Assembly (NCBI GenBank): GCA_964490725.1
Contig: CAZBDU010000011.1
Location: forward strand, 28,722-92,721
Reading direction: 5' to 3'
DNA: 64,000 bases
Source: CAZBDU01 sp964490725
Lineage (GTDB): Bacteria; Spirochaetota; Spirochaetia; SZUA-6; DRHE01
Both the position numbers and the translations under genes were made by a program. The notes under the pieces were generated by a model. That model was not told where the DNA came from. It did not search any database and saw nothing but the letters and a program-made list of their open reading frames with translations. Below, piece by piece: positions 8,762 through 17,469 of the stretch (positions within the stretch are counted from its first letter, which is position 1; every line of letters starts with the position of its first letter).

Positions 8762-9351
8762 CGCCCCGGCTCCTCTCCCTCAGGCAGCAGCGTTTCCTTC
8801 AGCTTGCGCATTCCCAGGCGGATGCGCGTCTTCACCGTCCCCAGGGGCTGGCCCAGAGCCCGGGCGATGTCCCCATGCGAGTAGCCGCGAAAGAAGGCCA
8901 GGGCCAGGGCCTGCCGCTGCGCCGCCGGGAGGGAGGCGAGGGCGGCGTGAACCCGCTGCCTTTCCATCGCCAGCTCGGCGGACCGCACCGGGTTGTCCCT
9001 CCGGGCGCGGTCCGCCTCGGGGCTGTTCTCCCAGGCTGCACGCTGCGCCTCCCGGCGGACGCCGCGCCGGCGCAGCTCATCGATTGCGCGGTTCCGGGCG
9101 ATCCTCGAGATCCAGGTGGCCACCTTCGAGCGATCGGCACGGTAGGAGCGTACGTTCCTCCACACGCTGGTGAACACGTCCTGGGTCACCTCCTCCGCGG
9201 TCTCTCGATCTCCCAGCAGCTGCAGTGCGATGCCGAACACGATGCGGCTGTAGCGATCGTACAGCAGGGAGAAGGCTTCCCGGTTTCCCCGGGAGATCCT
9301 CTCGAGCAGTGCCGTGTCGTCCGGCGAGGCCAGAGCCATCACCGTCAGCAT
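8758..9351 (-). CDS. ECF RNA polymerase sigma factor, SigK-like
   Basis: Alternative sigma factor of 197 residues (193 if the ATG at 9339 is used). Region 2 is seen as LLYDRYSRIVFGIAL through EEVTQDVFTSVWRN, and region 4 as LPAAQRQALALAF through GQPLGTVKTRI. It overlaps the RskA-type anti-sigma gene by four bases, the usual arrangement. Targets are not evident; the neighbouring CuA protein and ABM protein are candidates by proximity only. Confidence 0.93.
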   Translation of the reverse strand: MLTVMALASPDDTALLERISRGNREAFSLLYDRYSRIVFGIALQLLGDRETAEEVTQDVFTSVWRNVRSYRADRSKVATWISRIARNRAIDELRRRGVRREAQRAAWENSPEADRARRDNPVRSAELAMERQRVHAALASLPAAQRQALALAFFRGYSHGDIARALGQPLGTVKTRIRLGMRKLKETLLPEGEEPGR

Positions 9352-9545
9352 AAGCCCCGGCCCCGGCCCGCATCAAGGCCGTCCGGCGCTCGCCCCTCTG
9401 GGGCCCCACCGAAATGACATACGTTTCCGGCGCGCGGATGGATGCACGGAAGCGCACTGAGGCGCGCTGAAGAGGAGCGCTGGCGGGTTTCTCTCCTTTC
9501 GGCTATGGTTTCTGCCACAACCGAAATGGAGAATGGAGGAAGAGG

Positions 9546-9854
9546 ATGATTCACCTGGTGGTGACGATGATGATCAAGGAAGGCTCGATGGAGGAGTTCA
9601 TGGAGGCGGCCCGGGAGCTGAGACATCAGGTGCGGCGCGAGCCCGGATGTCACGGCTACGAGTACACGGTAGACCTTCAGTCTCCCCTGGACATTCAGGA
9701 GCCGGTCCAGGAGAATCGGGTGACCCTGATCGAGAAGTGGGAGTCACTGGAGGCGCTGCAGGCCCACCTGGCCACCCCCCACATGAAGGCCGCTAGCCCG
9801 CGCATGGAGGCCCTGCGGGAAGGCATAGCGATCCGCGTCACCCGCTCCATCTGA
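9546..9854 (+). CDS. ABM-domain monooxygenase-like protein
   Basis: Small dimeric alpha+beta barrel protein of 102 residues, related to YgiN-like quinol monooxygenases. The order of elements (HLVVTMMIKEGSMEEF, then REPGCHGYEY, then TLIEKWESLEAL and HLATPHMKA) is characteristic. The ATG at 9546 has GGAGGAAGAGG just upstream. It is divergent from the sigma/anti-sigma operon. ACCGAAATG occurs twice in the shared intergenic region, near 9406 and 9518, and may be a shared control element. Members range from enzymes to sensors, so catalytic activity is not certain. Confidence 0.85.
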   Translation: MIHLVVTMMIKEGSMEEFMEAARELRHQVRREPGCHGYEYTVDLQSPLDIQEPVQENRVTLIEKWESLEALQAHLATPHMKAASPRMEALREGIAIRVTRSI

Positions 9855-10326
9855 CGGCGGCGGAAGGCTCTCCGCGCCGGTTCCCGCTTTCGATTGGCAA
9901 TCCAGATTCGTCGATGGCTGTCCCCGAAAGTTGACAGGGGTCGGGCCCGTCCGGCCCCGTTCAGGCCGGCATGGACCGGCTTCTCCCTGCCTGCTGCCCT
10001 GCGGGCGTGGGGGCGCTGCCGGAGGATAGAGACAGGCAGCGCCCGGCCCGGGCGGGGCCCCCCTGAGGGCCGCCGGGGATCGTTGACTCCATGCATGGGT
10101 CTTGCACTTTCGCAACAGTCTCGTATTTCTCTGCGCCATTAGCAGTTACATCCAACATCGGCCGCCCTGCGTGCGGTTGTGCAACTCCTTCGGGCACTGA
10201 CTGCCAAAAACGGTCAGGGAGCAGCCAGACGGACGCTTCCCTTCCGCGGCCAAACCGCCCCCGAAATCGTACGGCCCGCGCCGGCCCGTGGGGTTCGCGT
10301 GGCGGAGCCGGCCTTCGCAACCGGTG
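9855..10326. other. Intergenic region without a recognised gene
   Basis: No reading frame here looks protein-coding. Near its right end there are two short inverted repeats, TTGC-N6-GCAA around 10094-10110 and GTTGTGCAAC around 10175, and a CTGAC-N11-GTCAG repeat near 10196-10217. These lie 110-230 bp upstream of the sigma-54 promoter and could be activator-binding sites. That role is inference from position. Confidence 0.35.
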
Positions 10327-10342
10327 TGGCATGAGACTTGCT
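10327..10342 (+). promoter_or_regulatory. Sigma-54 (-24/-12) promoter
   Basis: The sequence TGGCATGAGACTTGCT carries the invariant GG at 10328-10329 and GC at 10340-10341 with exactly ten bases between them. It agrees with the TGGCAC-N5-TTGCW consensus at every position but one. It lies about 60 bp before the lipoprotein start. A sigma-54-dependent activator is encoded 1.6 kb away. Confidence 0.7.
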
Positions 10343-10402
10343 TCCAGACCGGTCAGAGCCTTCGCGCGGAGCTCGAGAAGAATCAGTCTCAGGAGGAAAA
10401 CG

Positions 10403-11137
10403 ATGAAAGGGTTGCGCGTATCAGTAGGACTCGTGACCGCCGCACTCTCCCTGATCCTGGTGAACTGCAAGCCGATTCCCTACTACCTGGAGCAGGTCTG
10501 CAAGGTCTACGGCACGGTCACCGTCGCGGGGAGCGAGGGGGCCACGCCCATCGGCAGCGTCGAGGTGTTCGTGGACGGCTACCAGTACTCGGAGCTCACG
10601 AACTACAACGGCGACTACGAGCTGGAGCTGGTGGAGGGCACCTGGACGGTGAGCTTCCAGAAGGACGGCTACGAGCCGGCGAGCGCCGAGGTGACGGTCA
10701 GCCTGGATGCTCCACGGTTCAGGCTCGACGTGGAGATGGTGAAGATCGGGCCCCCGCCTCCACAGGACGGCTCGGTGACGGTCGCCTTCAGCAACGCGGG
10801 GGCGGTCGAAGGCAAGCGCGTGCTGGTGGGGGTCTTTCCCGCCGGCAGCGATCCGTCGGTCGTTCCGATCGTGGCACAAGGGGATTTCGACATCGCCTCC
10901 GGGGAGGGCAGCCAGACGCTGGAGGTGCCGGGGATCGCCGGAGAGATCTGGTACGGCACGGGAGGCCAGTCCTACGACCTCTACCTCTGGGTCGACATGA
11001 ACGACAACCTGCAGTACGGGGCCTACTACCCGGAGCCGGGCGTGGACATGGAGCTCGCCACATTCCCGGTGGTGGTGACCATCGACGGCGACGTGCACCT
11101 GAGCTATACCGGCGCCGACCTGATCCTGGTGCCGTAA
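10403..11137 (+). CDS. Lipoprotein with carboxypeptidase-regulatory-like domain
   Basis: Surface or periplasmic lipoprotein of 244 residues of unknown role. Lipobox LILVNC is followed by a beta-sandwich domain of the CarboxypepD_reg/PEGA kind (SVEVFVDGYQYSEL, NYNGDYELELVEGTW, FQKDGYEPASAEV). A second half contains YDLYLWVDMNDNLQYG, resembling calcium-binding beta-rich modules. The ATG at 10403 has AGGAGG nine bases upstream; longer open frame upstream is non-coding. The gene is preceded by the sigma-54 promoter and followed by a strong hairpin, so it is a single-gene unit. Confidence 0.85.
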   Translation: MKGLRVSVGLVTAALSLILVNCKPIPYYLEQVCKVYGTVTVAGSEGATPIGSVEVFVDGYQYSELTNYNGDYELELVEGTWTVSFQKDGYEPASAEVTVSLDAPRFRLDVEMVKIGPPPPQDGSVTVAFSNAGAVEGKRVLVGVFPAGSDPSVVPIVAQGDFDIASGEGSQTLEVPGIAGEIWYGTGGQSYDLYLWVDMNDNLQYGAYYPEPGVDMELATFPVVVTIDGDVHLSYTGADLILVP

Positions 11138-11189
11138 CTGCGCTTCGAGCCGGGGGGCGCAGTGGCCGGGGTGTGGCCGGCGCCCGCAA

Positions 11190-11220
11190 GCAGGCCGGGT
11201 TCGCGGCGAATCCGGCCTGC
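11190..11220 (+). terminator. Strong hairpin after the lipoprotein gene
   Basis: GCAGGCCGGGTTCGC (11190-11204) pairs with GCGAATCCGGCCTGC (11206-11220) with a single G-T pair and a tight apex, followed by TTCGTTGT. Confidence 0.7.
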
Positions 11221-11268
11221 TTCGTTGTGGGCTTGACGGCGGCCTCACCCAAAGAGCACCATCAGCTC

Positions 11269-11898
11269 ATGAGCGAGGCAATCGAGAAGATCGACCTCTG
11301 GAGCCAGCACAAGGAGATCTTCACACCCTCGGCCAGGCAGCCCGAGCTGGTGGAGGTGCCGCCGCTGGCCTATCTGCAGGTGGACGGCACGGGGGACCCG
11401 AACACCGCCCCTGCCTTCCGCGAGGCCATCGCCGCCCTCTACTCGCTGGCCTACACCCTGAAGCTCTCCCTGAAGAAGCAGAAGGGCCTGGACTTCCGGG
11501 TCATGCCCATGTCCGGGCTCTTCCATGCCGATGATCCGCGGGTGTTCCTGGAGGGCAGGAAGCGGGAGTGGCGCTGGACCCTGATGATCCCGATCCCTTC
11601 CCAGGTGAGCAGCGAGGAGCTCGAGGAGGCGCGGGCGGCGGCAATGGAAAAGAAGCGGCCCTCCCCGGCGTTGCCGCTGGCGCGCCTGGAGACGGTTCGG
11701 GAGGGCCTCTGCGCCCAGATCCTCCACAAGGGGCCCTACGCTGAGGAGAAGCCCACCATCGAGAGACTGCACGCCTTCATCCAAGAAAAGGGGCTGGTCT
11801 TCTCCGGCCCGCACCACGAGATCTACATCTCGGATCCCAATCGGACCGCCCCGGAGCGGATGAAGACCATTGTGCGCCAGCCGGTGAGGCGGGCCTGA
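11269..11898 (+). CDS. GyrI-like small-molecule-binding protein
   Basis: Cytosolic ligand-binding protein of 209 residues, resembling the stand-alone GyrI-like (SRPBCC-unrelated, AraC-effector type) family. Landmarks are VEVPPLAYLQVDGTGDPN, REAIAALYSLAYTLK, RKREWRWTLMIPIP, and the C-terminal HKGPYAEEKPTIERLH with HHEIYISDPNRTAPERMKT. These are the usual conserved blocks of this family. The ribosome-binding site is weak. It sits alone between a terminator and the convergent response regulator gene. Ligand unknown. Confidence 0.88.
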   Translation: MSEAIEKIDLWSQHKEIFTPSARQPELVEVPPLAYLQVDGTGDPNTAPAFREAIAALYSLAYTLKLSLKKQKGLDFRVMPMSGLFHADDPRVFLEGRKREWRWTLMIPIPSQVSSEELEEARAAAMEKKRPSPALPLARLETVREGLCAQILHKGPYAEEKPTIERLHAFIQEKGLVFSGPHHEIYISDPNRTAPERMKTIVRQPVRRA

Positions 11899-11908
11899 CG
11901 GGCGGGAT

Positions 11909-13342
11909 TCACTCCTCCGGGCGCTCCGCTCTGCGCCAGGCCTTGCTGAAGGCCTGGTGAGAGATACCCAGCAGCCCGGCGGCCACGCTCTGGTTGCCCC
12001 CGGCGCGCCGAAGCGCCTCCTGGAAGAGCAGCTCCCTGGCCTGACGCAGGGTGGGCAGCCGTTCTGCGAAGCGCAGCGGCTGCCCCGGGGGAATCGCGGA
12101 GGCGGCCGGTGCGGTGGCTGCGCCCGCCGCGGGGGCCGCGCGTCCGAGCCACTCGCGGAACGGCGCCAGGGGCAGGACGGGGGAGGGGGCGGCGGCCATG
12201 GCGTGAACCACCATGTGCTCCAGCTCGCGCACGTTGCCGGGGAAATCGTAGGTCTCCAGCAGCTGCAACAGCTCCGGCGGCACCCGCGGCCTGCTCCTGC
12301 CCAGCTTCCGGGCCGCCGCTGCGACGAAGTGGTCCAGCAGGGGCGGGAGGTCGTCCCTTCGTTCCCGCAGGGGCGGGACCCTCACCGCGTGGGTCAACAG
12401 CCGGAAGTACAGGTCCTTCCGGAAGGCTCCCTGCGCCAGCAGCCCCTCCAGGTCGTGGTTGGTCGCCACCACGAAGCGAGTCCGCGCCCGCCGGGGCAGG
12501 TCCGAGCCCAGAGGGTAGTATTCGCCGGTGTCGAACAGCTGCAGGAGCTTGGTCTGGGAGGCCGGGCTCAGGTCACCGATCTCGTCCAGCAGGAGCGTTC
12601 CTCCCGCGGCCTGCTGGATCAGCCCCTCACGCTTGTCCACTGCCTGGGTGAAGGCCCCCTTCAGGTGCCCGGACAGGGCGTCTGCAAACATGGTGTCATC
12701 CAGGCCTGCCACGTTGACCTCGACGTACCTGCCCTGGCGGGCGCTCGCCTGGTGGATTGCCCGCGCCAGCAGGGTCTTGCCCGCGCCGCTTTCGCCAGAC
12801 AGCAGGATGGGCTCGTCGGTTCTGGCCACCGACTCGATCAGAAGGAATATGGCGCGCATGGCGCGGTTCACCGTCACGATGGGTGCGAAGGGTGTGGGGT
12901 CCGCCAGCGTCGCCGTGAGGAGCTTGTCCTTGAGCTGCCGGTAGCCCTCCTCGAGCCTGCGGCGCTCCATGGCCCGCTTGACCCCCGCAAGCAGCCGCGT
13001 GTCCTCTCCGACCTTGACGATGTAGTCGAAGGCGCCGCGGCTCATGCACTGCACTGCGGACTCCACCTCGTTGGTGCCGGTGACCACGATCACCGGGATG
13101 TAGGGCCAGGCATCGTGGAGCTCCGCCAGCAGGGTCTGCCCCGAGACGTGCGGCATGGTGAGATCCAGGAGGATGACTTCCGGCTCCTGGCTGCGAACCA
13201 GGTCCAGGACCTGCCGGCTGTCCGAGCAGCCCAGCACGTTATGCAGACCGCTGGATTTCAACAGGTGGCTCAGGCTGGCCACGATGTCCTTCTCGTCGTC
13301 CACGATGAGAATGGGTCGAGGGGGAAGCGATTCCGGTGCCAT
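11909..13342 (-). CDS. Sigma-54-dependent response regulator, NtrC/AtoC type
   Basis: Transcription activator of 477 residues. Receiver domain: Asp15/16, phospho-acceptor Asp60 in VILLDLTMP, and Lys110. AAA+ domain: Walker A GESGAGKT at 183-190, sigma-54 contact loop GAFTQA at 229-234, Walker B LLLDEIGD. A C-terminal Fis-type helix-turn-helix ends the protein (GGNQSVAAGLLGISHQAF). The contact loop departs from GAFTGA at its fifth residue, but the essential F-T pair is kept. Its start codon overlaps the kinase stop by one base (TGATG), so the pair is translationally coupled. The sigma-54 promoter at 10327 is the nearest plausible target. Confidence 0.95.
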   Translation of the reverse strand: MAPESLPPRPILIVDDEKDIVASLSHLLKSSGLHNVLGCSDSRQVLDLVRSQEPEVILLDLTMPHVSGQTLLAELHDAWPYIPVIVVTGTNEVESAVQCMSRGAFDYIVKVGEDTRLLAGVKRAMERRRLEEGYRQLKDKLLTATLADPTPFAPIVTVNRAMRAIFLLIESVARTDEPILLSGESGAGKTLLARAIHQASARQGRYVEVNVAGLDDTMFADALSGHLKGAFTQAVDKREGLIQQAAGGTLLLDEIGDLSPASQTKLLQLFDTGEYYPLGSDLPRRARTRFVVATNHDLEGLLAQGAFRKDLYFRLLTHAVRVPPLRERRDDLPPLLDHFVAAAARKLGRSRPRVPPELLQLLETYDFPGNVRELEHMVVHAMAAAPSPVLPLAPFREWLGRAAPAAGAATAPAASAIPPGQPLRFAERLPTLRQARELLFQEALRRAGGNQSVAAGLLGISHQAFSKAWRRAERPEE

Positions 13343-16251
13343 CAGGTCTCCTCCGCGGGCAGCGCGACCACGGCCAGGGTCCCGCAGCCCCGTTCCGAGC
13401 TGAACGCCAGTGAGCCGCCGTGCTGGGCCAGGATGTTCTTCGCGATGTAGACGCCCAGGCCCGTGCCGCCGGCCGCTCGGCGGGTGGTGTAGAACCGCTC
13501 CCCGAGGCGGCCGATGTTCTCGGCCGGGATGCCGCCACCCTGGTCCTGGACTTCCACCAGGACGGTCCTTCCGTCCTCGCCGGGGCGGCTGCGCAGGGCG
13601 ATTGCCTGGCCGCGGTCCGACAGGGCCTGGCAGGCGTTCAGCAGCAGGTTCACCACCACCTGCTCCATCAGCCGGGCGCTGCCCCGCACCGGCGGCAGCT
13701 GCGGGGCCAGCTCGAGGCAAAACCTTTCGGTGGCCTGCTTCAGCTGGCCGGAGGTCAGCTCCACGGCGGAGCGCAGGACCGCGTTCACGTCCATGGATGT
13801 CAGGACCGGAAACGGGTCCTCGCGGCCGAAGCTCTGCAGCTCCCGGACGATCCCCTCGATGCGCCTGGCGTTGCGTTCGATCTCGCCCAGGATCTCCGGC
13901 AGGGTCCGGCGAAACTCGGGGATGGGAAGACCGGCGATCAGGAGCTCCGAGCTTTCCGGGCCCAGGCTTTCCAGGATCGAGGCCAGAGCGGGGCAGGCCT
14001 TGTTCAGAACGGACACGTCATGGAGAATGGACCGGCCGGGGGTGGTCAGCTGGTGGGCCATCGCGGACAGGAGCACCCCCAGGGTGGTGAGCTTGTTGGT
14101 CTGCACCAGCCGCTGGTCCCGCTGCCTGGCTCGCTCCTCCCTGCTCTTGCGCAGGCTGATGTCCCGTACCACGATCACCTGGGCGGGTTTGCCGTGCCAC
14201 AGCGTCTCCGCGCGGGTCAGCTCCACCGGTACGCCGGTGTCTGCCTTCGAGAGGAGCAGGCCCTCCAGGGGCTGCTCCTCCCCTGGATCGACCGGCTCCG
14301 AATGGGGGCCCGGCAGGCCGAGGGATGCGGGGTCCTGGAGGTCCTCCCTGCTCCACCCGGTGATCTCGCACATACGGCGGTTGACGTACACCGGCGCGCC
14401 GTCCTGCAGAATCAGCATGCCCTCCTGGATGCTCTCGGCGACCGTGCGCAAGCCGGCCTCGTGCTTCTTGATGGAGTGCAGCATGCGGTTGAAGCAGCGG
14501 GTCAGGAAACCGATCTCGTCGCCGAAATGGGGCCGCACCTTGACGTCCAGGTCCCCGGCGTCCGCCCGGCCCATGCCCTGGGCCAGCGCATGCAGCGGCC
14601 GGATCAGGTTGGCCCGGAAGAGCAGGGGAAACAGGAACAGGATGAGCAGGGCCGAGCAGAGGAGGATCAGGGCCAGCACAGCCATGCGGTCGTGAAGATA
14701 GACGCCGAAGCCGGCCTCGTAGGATTCGAAGATCACCTCCGGCGCCGGGCTGGAGTAGGGGAGATCCCTGGAGAAGCGCAGCGGCCTGAGCGGAGCGTTT
14801 CCACCGGGATGGATCCCGGTCAACCGCGCTCCGAAGGCCGACGTGGTGCTGAGCGAACCCGGGTCGCGCCCCGTTGTGTTGGCCGTGGTGGAGTTGTACA
14901 TCTGCACCGAGGCGTAGCGGCCCCGGGGATCTACCCGGGCGAAGCACATGGTGAAGGAACCGTCGCTCCGCAGGACCAGCTGAACCGTGTTCTCGTTGGG
15001 AAGGGACAGCTCCGGGAGGGCGAACCAGGTGATGGTCAGTGACTGCGGCCGGCTGTTCGCGAACACCCCTCCTCCGCGGGATGGGTCCAGGTTCATGATC
15101 ACCGGCGCGATGGCGGGGTTGGGGCGGTAGCCGCCCCAGCCGTCCTCCGCGAGGCGCTCACCCAGATAAATCATGGGACCGTGGAGCACGTGAATGCGCC
15201 GGTAGGGGCGCCCGAAGAAAGGGAAAGGAAACTGCGTATCCACGCTCGCCATTCCCTCGTGCTCGATCTCCAGCCTGCCTCCCAGCTGCATGTCCATGGT
15301 GTAGGGGGCCTCCTCGATGTCGTAGCTCTCTGAGGCGTTCGGTGTGAACCGGAATGACCGCCCGCTGGGCACCAGGCGGCGAGCGGAGTAGTCCGTCTCG
15401 GTGTAGCTGCCTACGAACACGGCCATGAGTCCCAGGAGCGCCAGAACGGGGATCAGGGCCAGCCCTGTCAGCTTGACCTGGAAGGTCGCAGCCTCGGCGG
15501 CGCGATTGAGATAGGTCACCACGAAGCTGAAATGGAACAGCAGAAAGGCGAGCCACACCAGATAGGTGGCCGGAGCCAGGGGCAGCAGCCCGTAGGCTAT
15601 GAGCACGTATCCCAGCACGGCCACCCCGGGCAGCAGCATGTTCAGAGCCAGGGCCCTGGCGGTGGCTGCATGTTTGCCCACCGGCCTGGCCAGGCGTGCC
15701 CACCAGGGGCGAAACTTCTCGCCGGAGAGGAAAACGGTCCGGCGCAGCAGGAGGAGCACCAGCAGCAGCACCTGCGCCCCGAAGGAAGCGTACAGCAGTA
15801 TGTAGTAGGTCATGGTGAAGTCGAAGCGGCTCAGCCTCCACTGGAGAAACAGGAAGTTGTACACGGTCAGGGCCAGCATCACGGCCGCCACGACCAGCGC
15901 GGACCCCACGACCAGGCGGGCCTCGCCGCGCTGGCGGCGCGGCAGGCGGGGGTAGAAGTACGCGAACAGGAGCAGCGAGATGAGCGCCAGCGAGGGCCCC
16001 ACCTGCTGCAGGAGCGGGACCGCCAGGTTCTTCAGGGTGCGCGGCTGCCAGTAGTAGCGTCTGGAGAACTCCAGCAGGGAAGAGAGGTCGAAGGCCGCCG
16101 CCCCGCAGAAGGCCAGGCCGAGAAACAGCGTGGCCCGGGACTTGCCCCTGCGGGTCAGAAGGTAGGTGGCGATGGCCAGAGCCAGGACCACAGTAGCCAG
16201 ACGGATGATGGAGCAGGCGTCCAGGTTCAGCCAGGCCGGTAACAGATGCAC
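13342..16251 (-). CDS. Membrane sensor histidine kinase with N-terminal multi-TM region
   Basis: Sensor partner of the downstream regulator, 969 residues. Order: about seven or eight N-terminal membrane helices, an extracytoplasmic beta-rich sensor with FPFPFFGRPYRRIHVLHG and MIYLGE reminiscent of nidogen-like modules, another membrane helix, HAMP, PAS (LQDGAPVYVNRRMCEITGWS), dimerisation helix and ATPase. The H-box reads AMAHQLTTPGRS near residue 730, which departs from the usual H-E-x-x-[NT]-P. N, G1 and G2 boxes are intact (NLLLNACQAL, DQGGGIP, GGTGLGVYIAKNI). GTG at 16251 is chosen because GGAGG lies five bases upstream; the open frame extends further but is implausible. Confidence 0.9.
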   Translation of the reverse strand: MHLLPAWLNLDACSIIRLATVVLALAIATYLLTRRGKSRATLFLGLAFCGAAAFDLSSLLEFSRRYYWQPRTLKNLAVPLLQQVGPSLALISLLLFAYFYPRLPRRQRGEARLVVGSALVVAAVMLALTVYNFLFLQWRLSRFDFTMTYYILLYASFGAQVLLLVLLLLRRTVFLSGEKFRPWWARLARPVGKHAATARALALNMLLPGVAVLGYVLIAYGLLPLAPATYLVWLAFLLFHFSFVVTYLNRAAEAATFQVKLTGLALIPVLALLGLMAVFVGSYTETDYSARRLVPSGRSFRFTPNASESYDIEEAPYTMDMQLGGRLEIEHEGMASVDTQFPFPFFGRPYRRIHVLHGPMIYLGERLAEDGWGGYRPNPAIAPVIMNLDPSRGGGVFANSRPQSLTITWFALPELSLPNENTVQLVLRSDGSFTMCFARVDPRGRYASVQMYNSTTANTTGRDPGSLSTTSAFGARLTGIHPGGNAPLRPLRFSRDLPYSSPAPEVIFESYEAGFGVYLHDRMAVLALILLCSALLILFLFPLLFRANLIRPLHALAQGMGRADAGDLDVKVRPHFGDEIGFLTRCFNRMLHSIKKHEAGLRTVAESIQEGMLILQDGAPVYVNRRMCEITGWSREDLQDPASLGLPGPHSEPVDPGEEQPLEGLLLSKADTGVPVELTRAETLWHGKPAQVIVVRDISLRKSREERARQRDQRLVQTNKLTTLGVLLSAMAHQLTTPGRSILHDVSVLNKACPALASILESLGPESSELLIAGLPIPEFRRTLPEILGEIERNARRIEGIVRELQSFGREDPFPVLTSMDVNAVLRSAVELTSGQLKQATERFCLELAPQLPPVRGSARLMEQVVVNLLLNACQALSDRGQAIALRSRPGEDGRTVLVEVQDQGGGIPAENIGRLGERFYTTRRAAGGTGLGVYIAKNILAQHGGSLAFSSERGCGTLAVVALPAEET

Positions 16252-16302
16252 AGGCGCCTCCAGGCAGCTCTTGACAGGTGCTCCACAACTGGCTGCCGTT
16301 CC

Positions 16303-16331
16303 AGTATAGCGCACCCGGACCCGCCCTTGAA
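16303..16331 (-). promoter_or_regulatory. Sigma-70-type promoter of the kinase/regulator operon
   Basis: On the minus strand TTCAAG (16331-16326) and TATACT (16308-16303) are separated by 17 bp. The -10 box is good and the -35 box is weak. It lies about 52 bp before the kinase GTG. Confidence 0.5.
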
Positions 16332-16403
16332 GGCGATGCCCGGGCGCGCCTGCGTTTCGGCCCTGCTGCGGCGGCGCACACCCCCGCGGCCTGCAGGGCC
16401 CCT

Positions 16404-17000
16404 CTATCTCCCCTGCCCGAAGTTGAACCCCGTCAGAAGGGAGATGCGCGGAATGCCGTCGCTGGGAGTCGGCACCACCGCGAGGTTCAGCGGGACGTAC
16501 ACCCCGCCGAAAGCGAAGGTCCAGCCTACGGCGTAGACCACCGAGACGCCGATACCCGCCTCCCCGGGGTTGGAGTGTCTCGTGCTCAGATTCGGCCCCA
16601 GGCCGAACTCCAGCCCTGCGCCGCTGCGGAAGCCGATCAGGAAGCTGAGCGAGGGAAGGATGATGTTCTGCTCCAGACCGCCCAACAGCAGTACCTCCTG
16701 GAGGGCAAAGTGGCTGCGCGTGCCGCCGATCCTGATCCGCTGCTCGAAGTTGACGCCGAACTGCATGATCACGGGGGAGTAGTCGCGTTCGCGGTCTGGA
16801 AAGACGCTCTGCACCGCTGCGTTGAAAGCCGCCGGGTCCGCCACGATCCAGGTGAGACCCACTCGGGGTCCAGCCACCACCTGCAGCCTCCTCGGTGCGC
16901 CCTCCGCTTGAGCGGATCCGGGGGATTGAGGGTAGGCGCACAGAGCGCCGGCAAGGGCCAGCAGCGCCGCACCGGCCAGAATGTGCTTGAGCCTTTTCAT
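16404..17000 (-). CDS. Exported protein, probable small outer-membrane beta-barrel
   Basis: Hypothetical protein of 198 residues. It begins with a clear signal peptide (MKRLKHILAGAALLALAGA, cleavage near LCAYPQ). The mature part is built of alternating polar and hydrophobic strands with many Gly and aromatic residues (VVAGPRVGLTW, GVNFEQRIRIGG, AGLEFGLGPNLS, GWTFAFGGVYVPLNLAV) and ends in LLTGFNFGQGR. This pattern fits a small outer-membrane barrel. ATG at 17000 follows GAGGAGG. No specific family recognised. Confidence 0.75.
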   Translation of the reverse strand: MKRLKHILAGAALLALAGALCAYPQSPGSAQAEGAPRRLQVVAGPRVGLTWIVADPAAFNAAVQSVFPDRERDYSPVIMQFGVNFEQRIRIGGTRSHFALQEVLLLGGLEQNIILPSLSFLIGFRSGAGLEFGLGPNLSTRHSNPGEAGIGVSVVYAVGWTFAFGGVYVPLNLAVVPTPSDGIPRISLLTGFNFGQGR

Positions 17001-17469
17001 GATTCTTCCTCCTCTATGGGACTGTCCAGCAGCCCTGGTTTGCTCCGATGATCGCGAAGCTGAGGCCGAGCTCTCCCCAGGGCGGGCGCCGCGGGCCGGC
17101 CTCTCGCTTGCCTCGATCGGGGTTTGCCGTGGGGGGGTTGCCGCGCGATTGCCGTCGCCCGGGAAGGCGCCGGCGGGCGCCCTCGGGCCTGCTTCCCTGC
17201 GCGCGGTTGTCGAGGCACGGCATGCTCCGACGGATCTTTCCATCCATGCACTTCCAGAGGCAATAACCGTGCCGGAGCCGCCTCTGATTAATTCATAGTA
17301 TCGTAATGAATTGCGGCCCTAGAGGTTGCGGGCAGGGTGCAACCGCGGCTGCAAAGCCGTGGGCGGCTGCAACCTGTGTTGCGGTACGGGCAGGCGTCTG
17401 CGGAGCGGGTGCAGAGGTGCGAAGCTGGCGGGGCGGCGATCGAAGCGAGGAGCTGTCCAGGGATCCCGG
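17001..17469. other. Intergenic region with three tandem hairpins
   Basis: No coding frame is convincing. Between 17324 and 17382 there are three successive hairpins: GGTTGC/GCAACC (17324-17344), GCGGCT/AGCCGT (17345-17360) and GCAAC/GTTGC (17369-17382). They lie just past the stop of the asparagine synthetase gene on its downstream side and may act as terminators or processing structures. Confidence 0.35.

Noticed and set aside
9961..10470. 169-codon minus-strand frame upstream of the lipoprotein
   Set aside because: It overlaps the sigma-54 promoter and the real start of the lipoprotein gene, and shows no similarity to any family I recognise.
16252..16941. 230-residue N-terminal extension of the sensor kinase
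   Set aside because: The extension has no family resemblance and overlaps the beta-barrel protein gene. GTG at 16251 has a good ribosome-binding site and sits at the first membrane helix.
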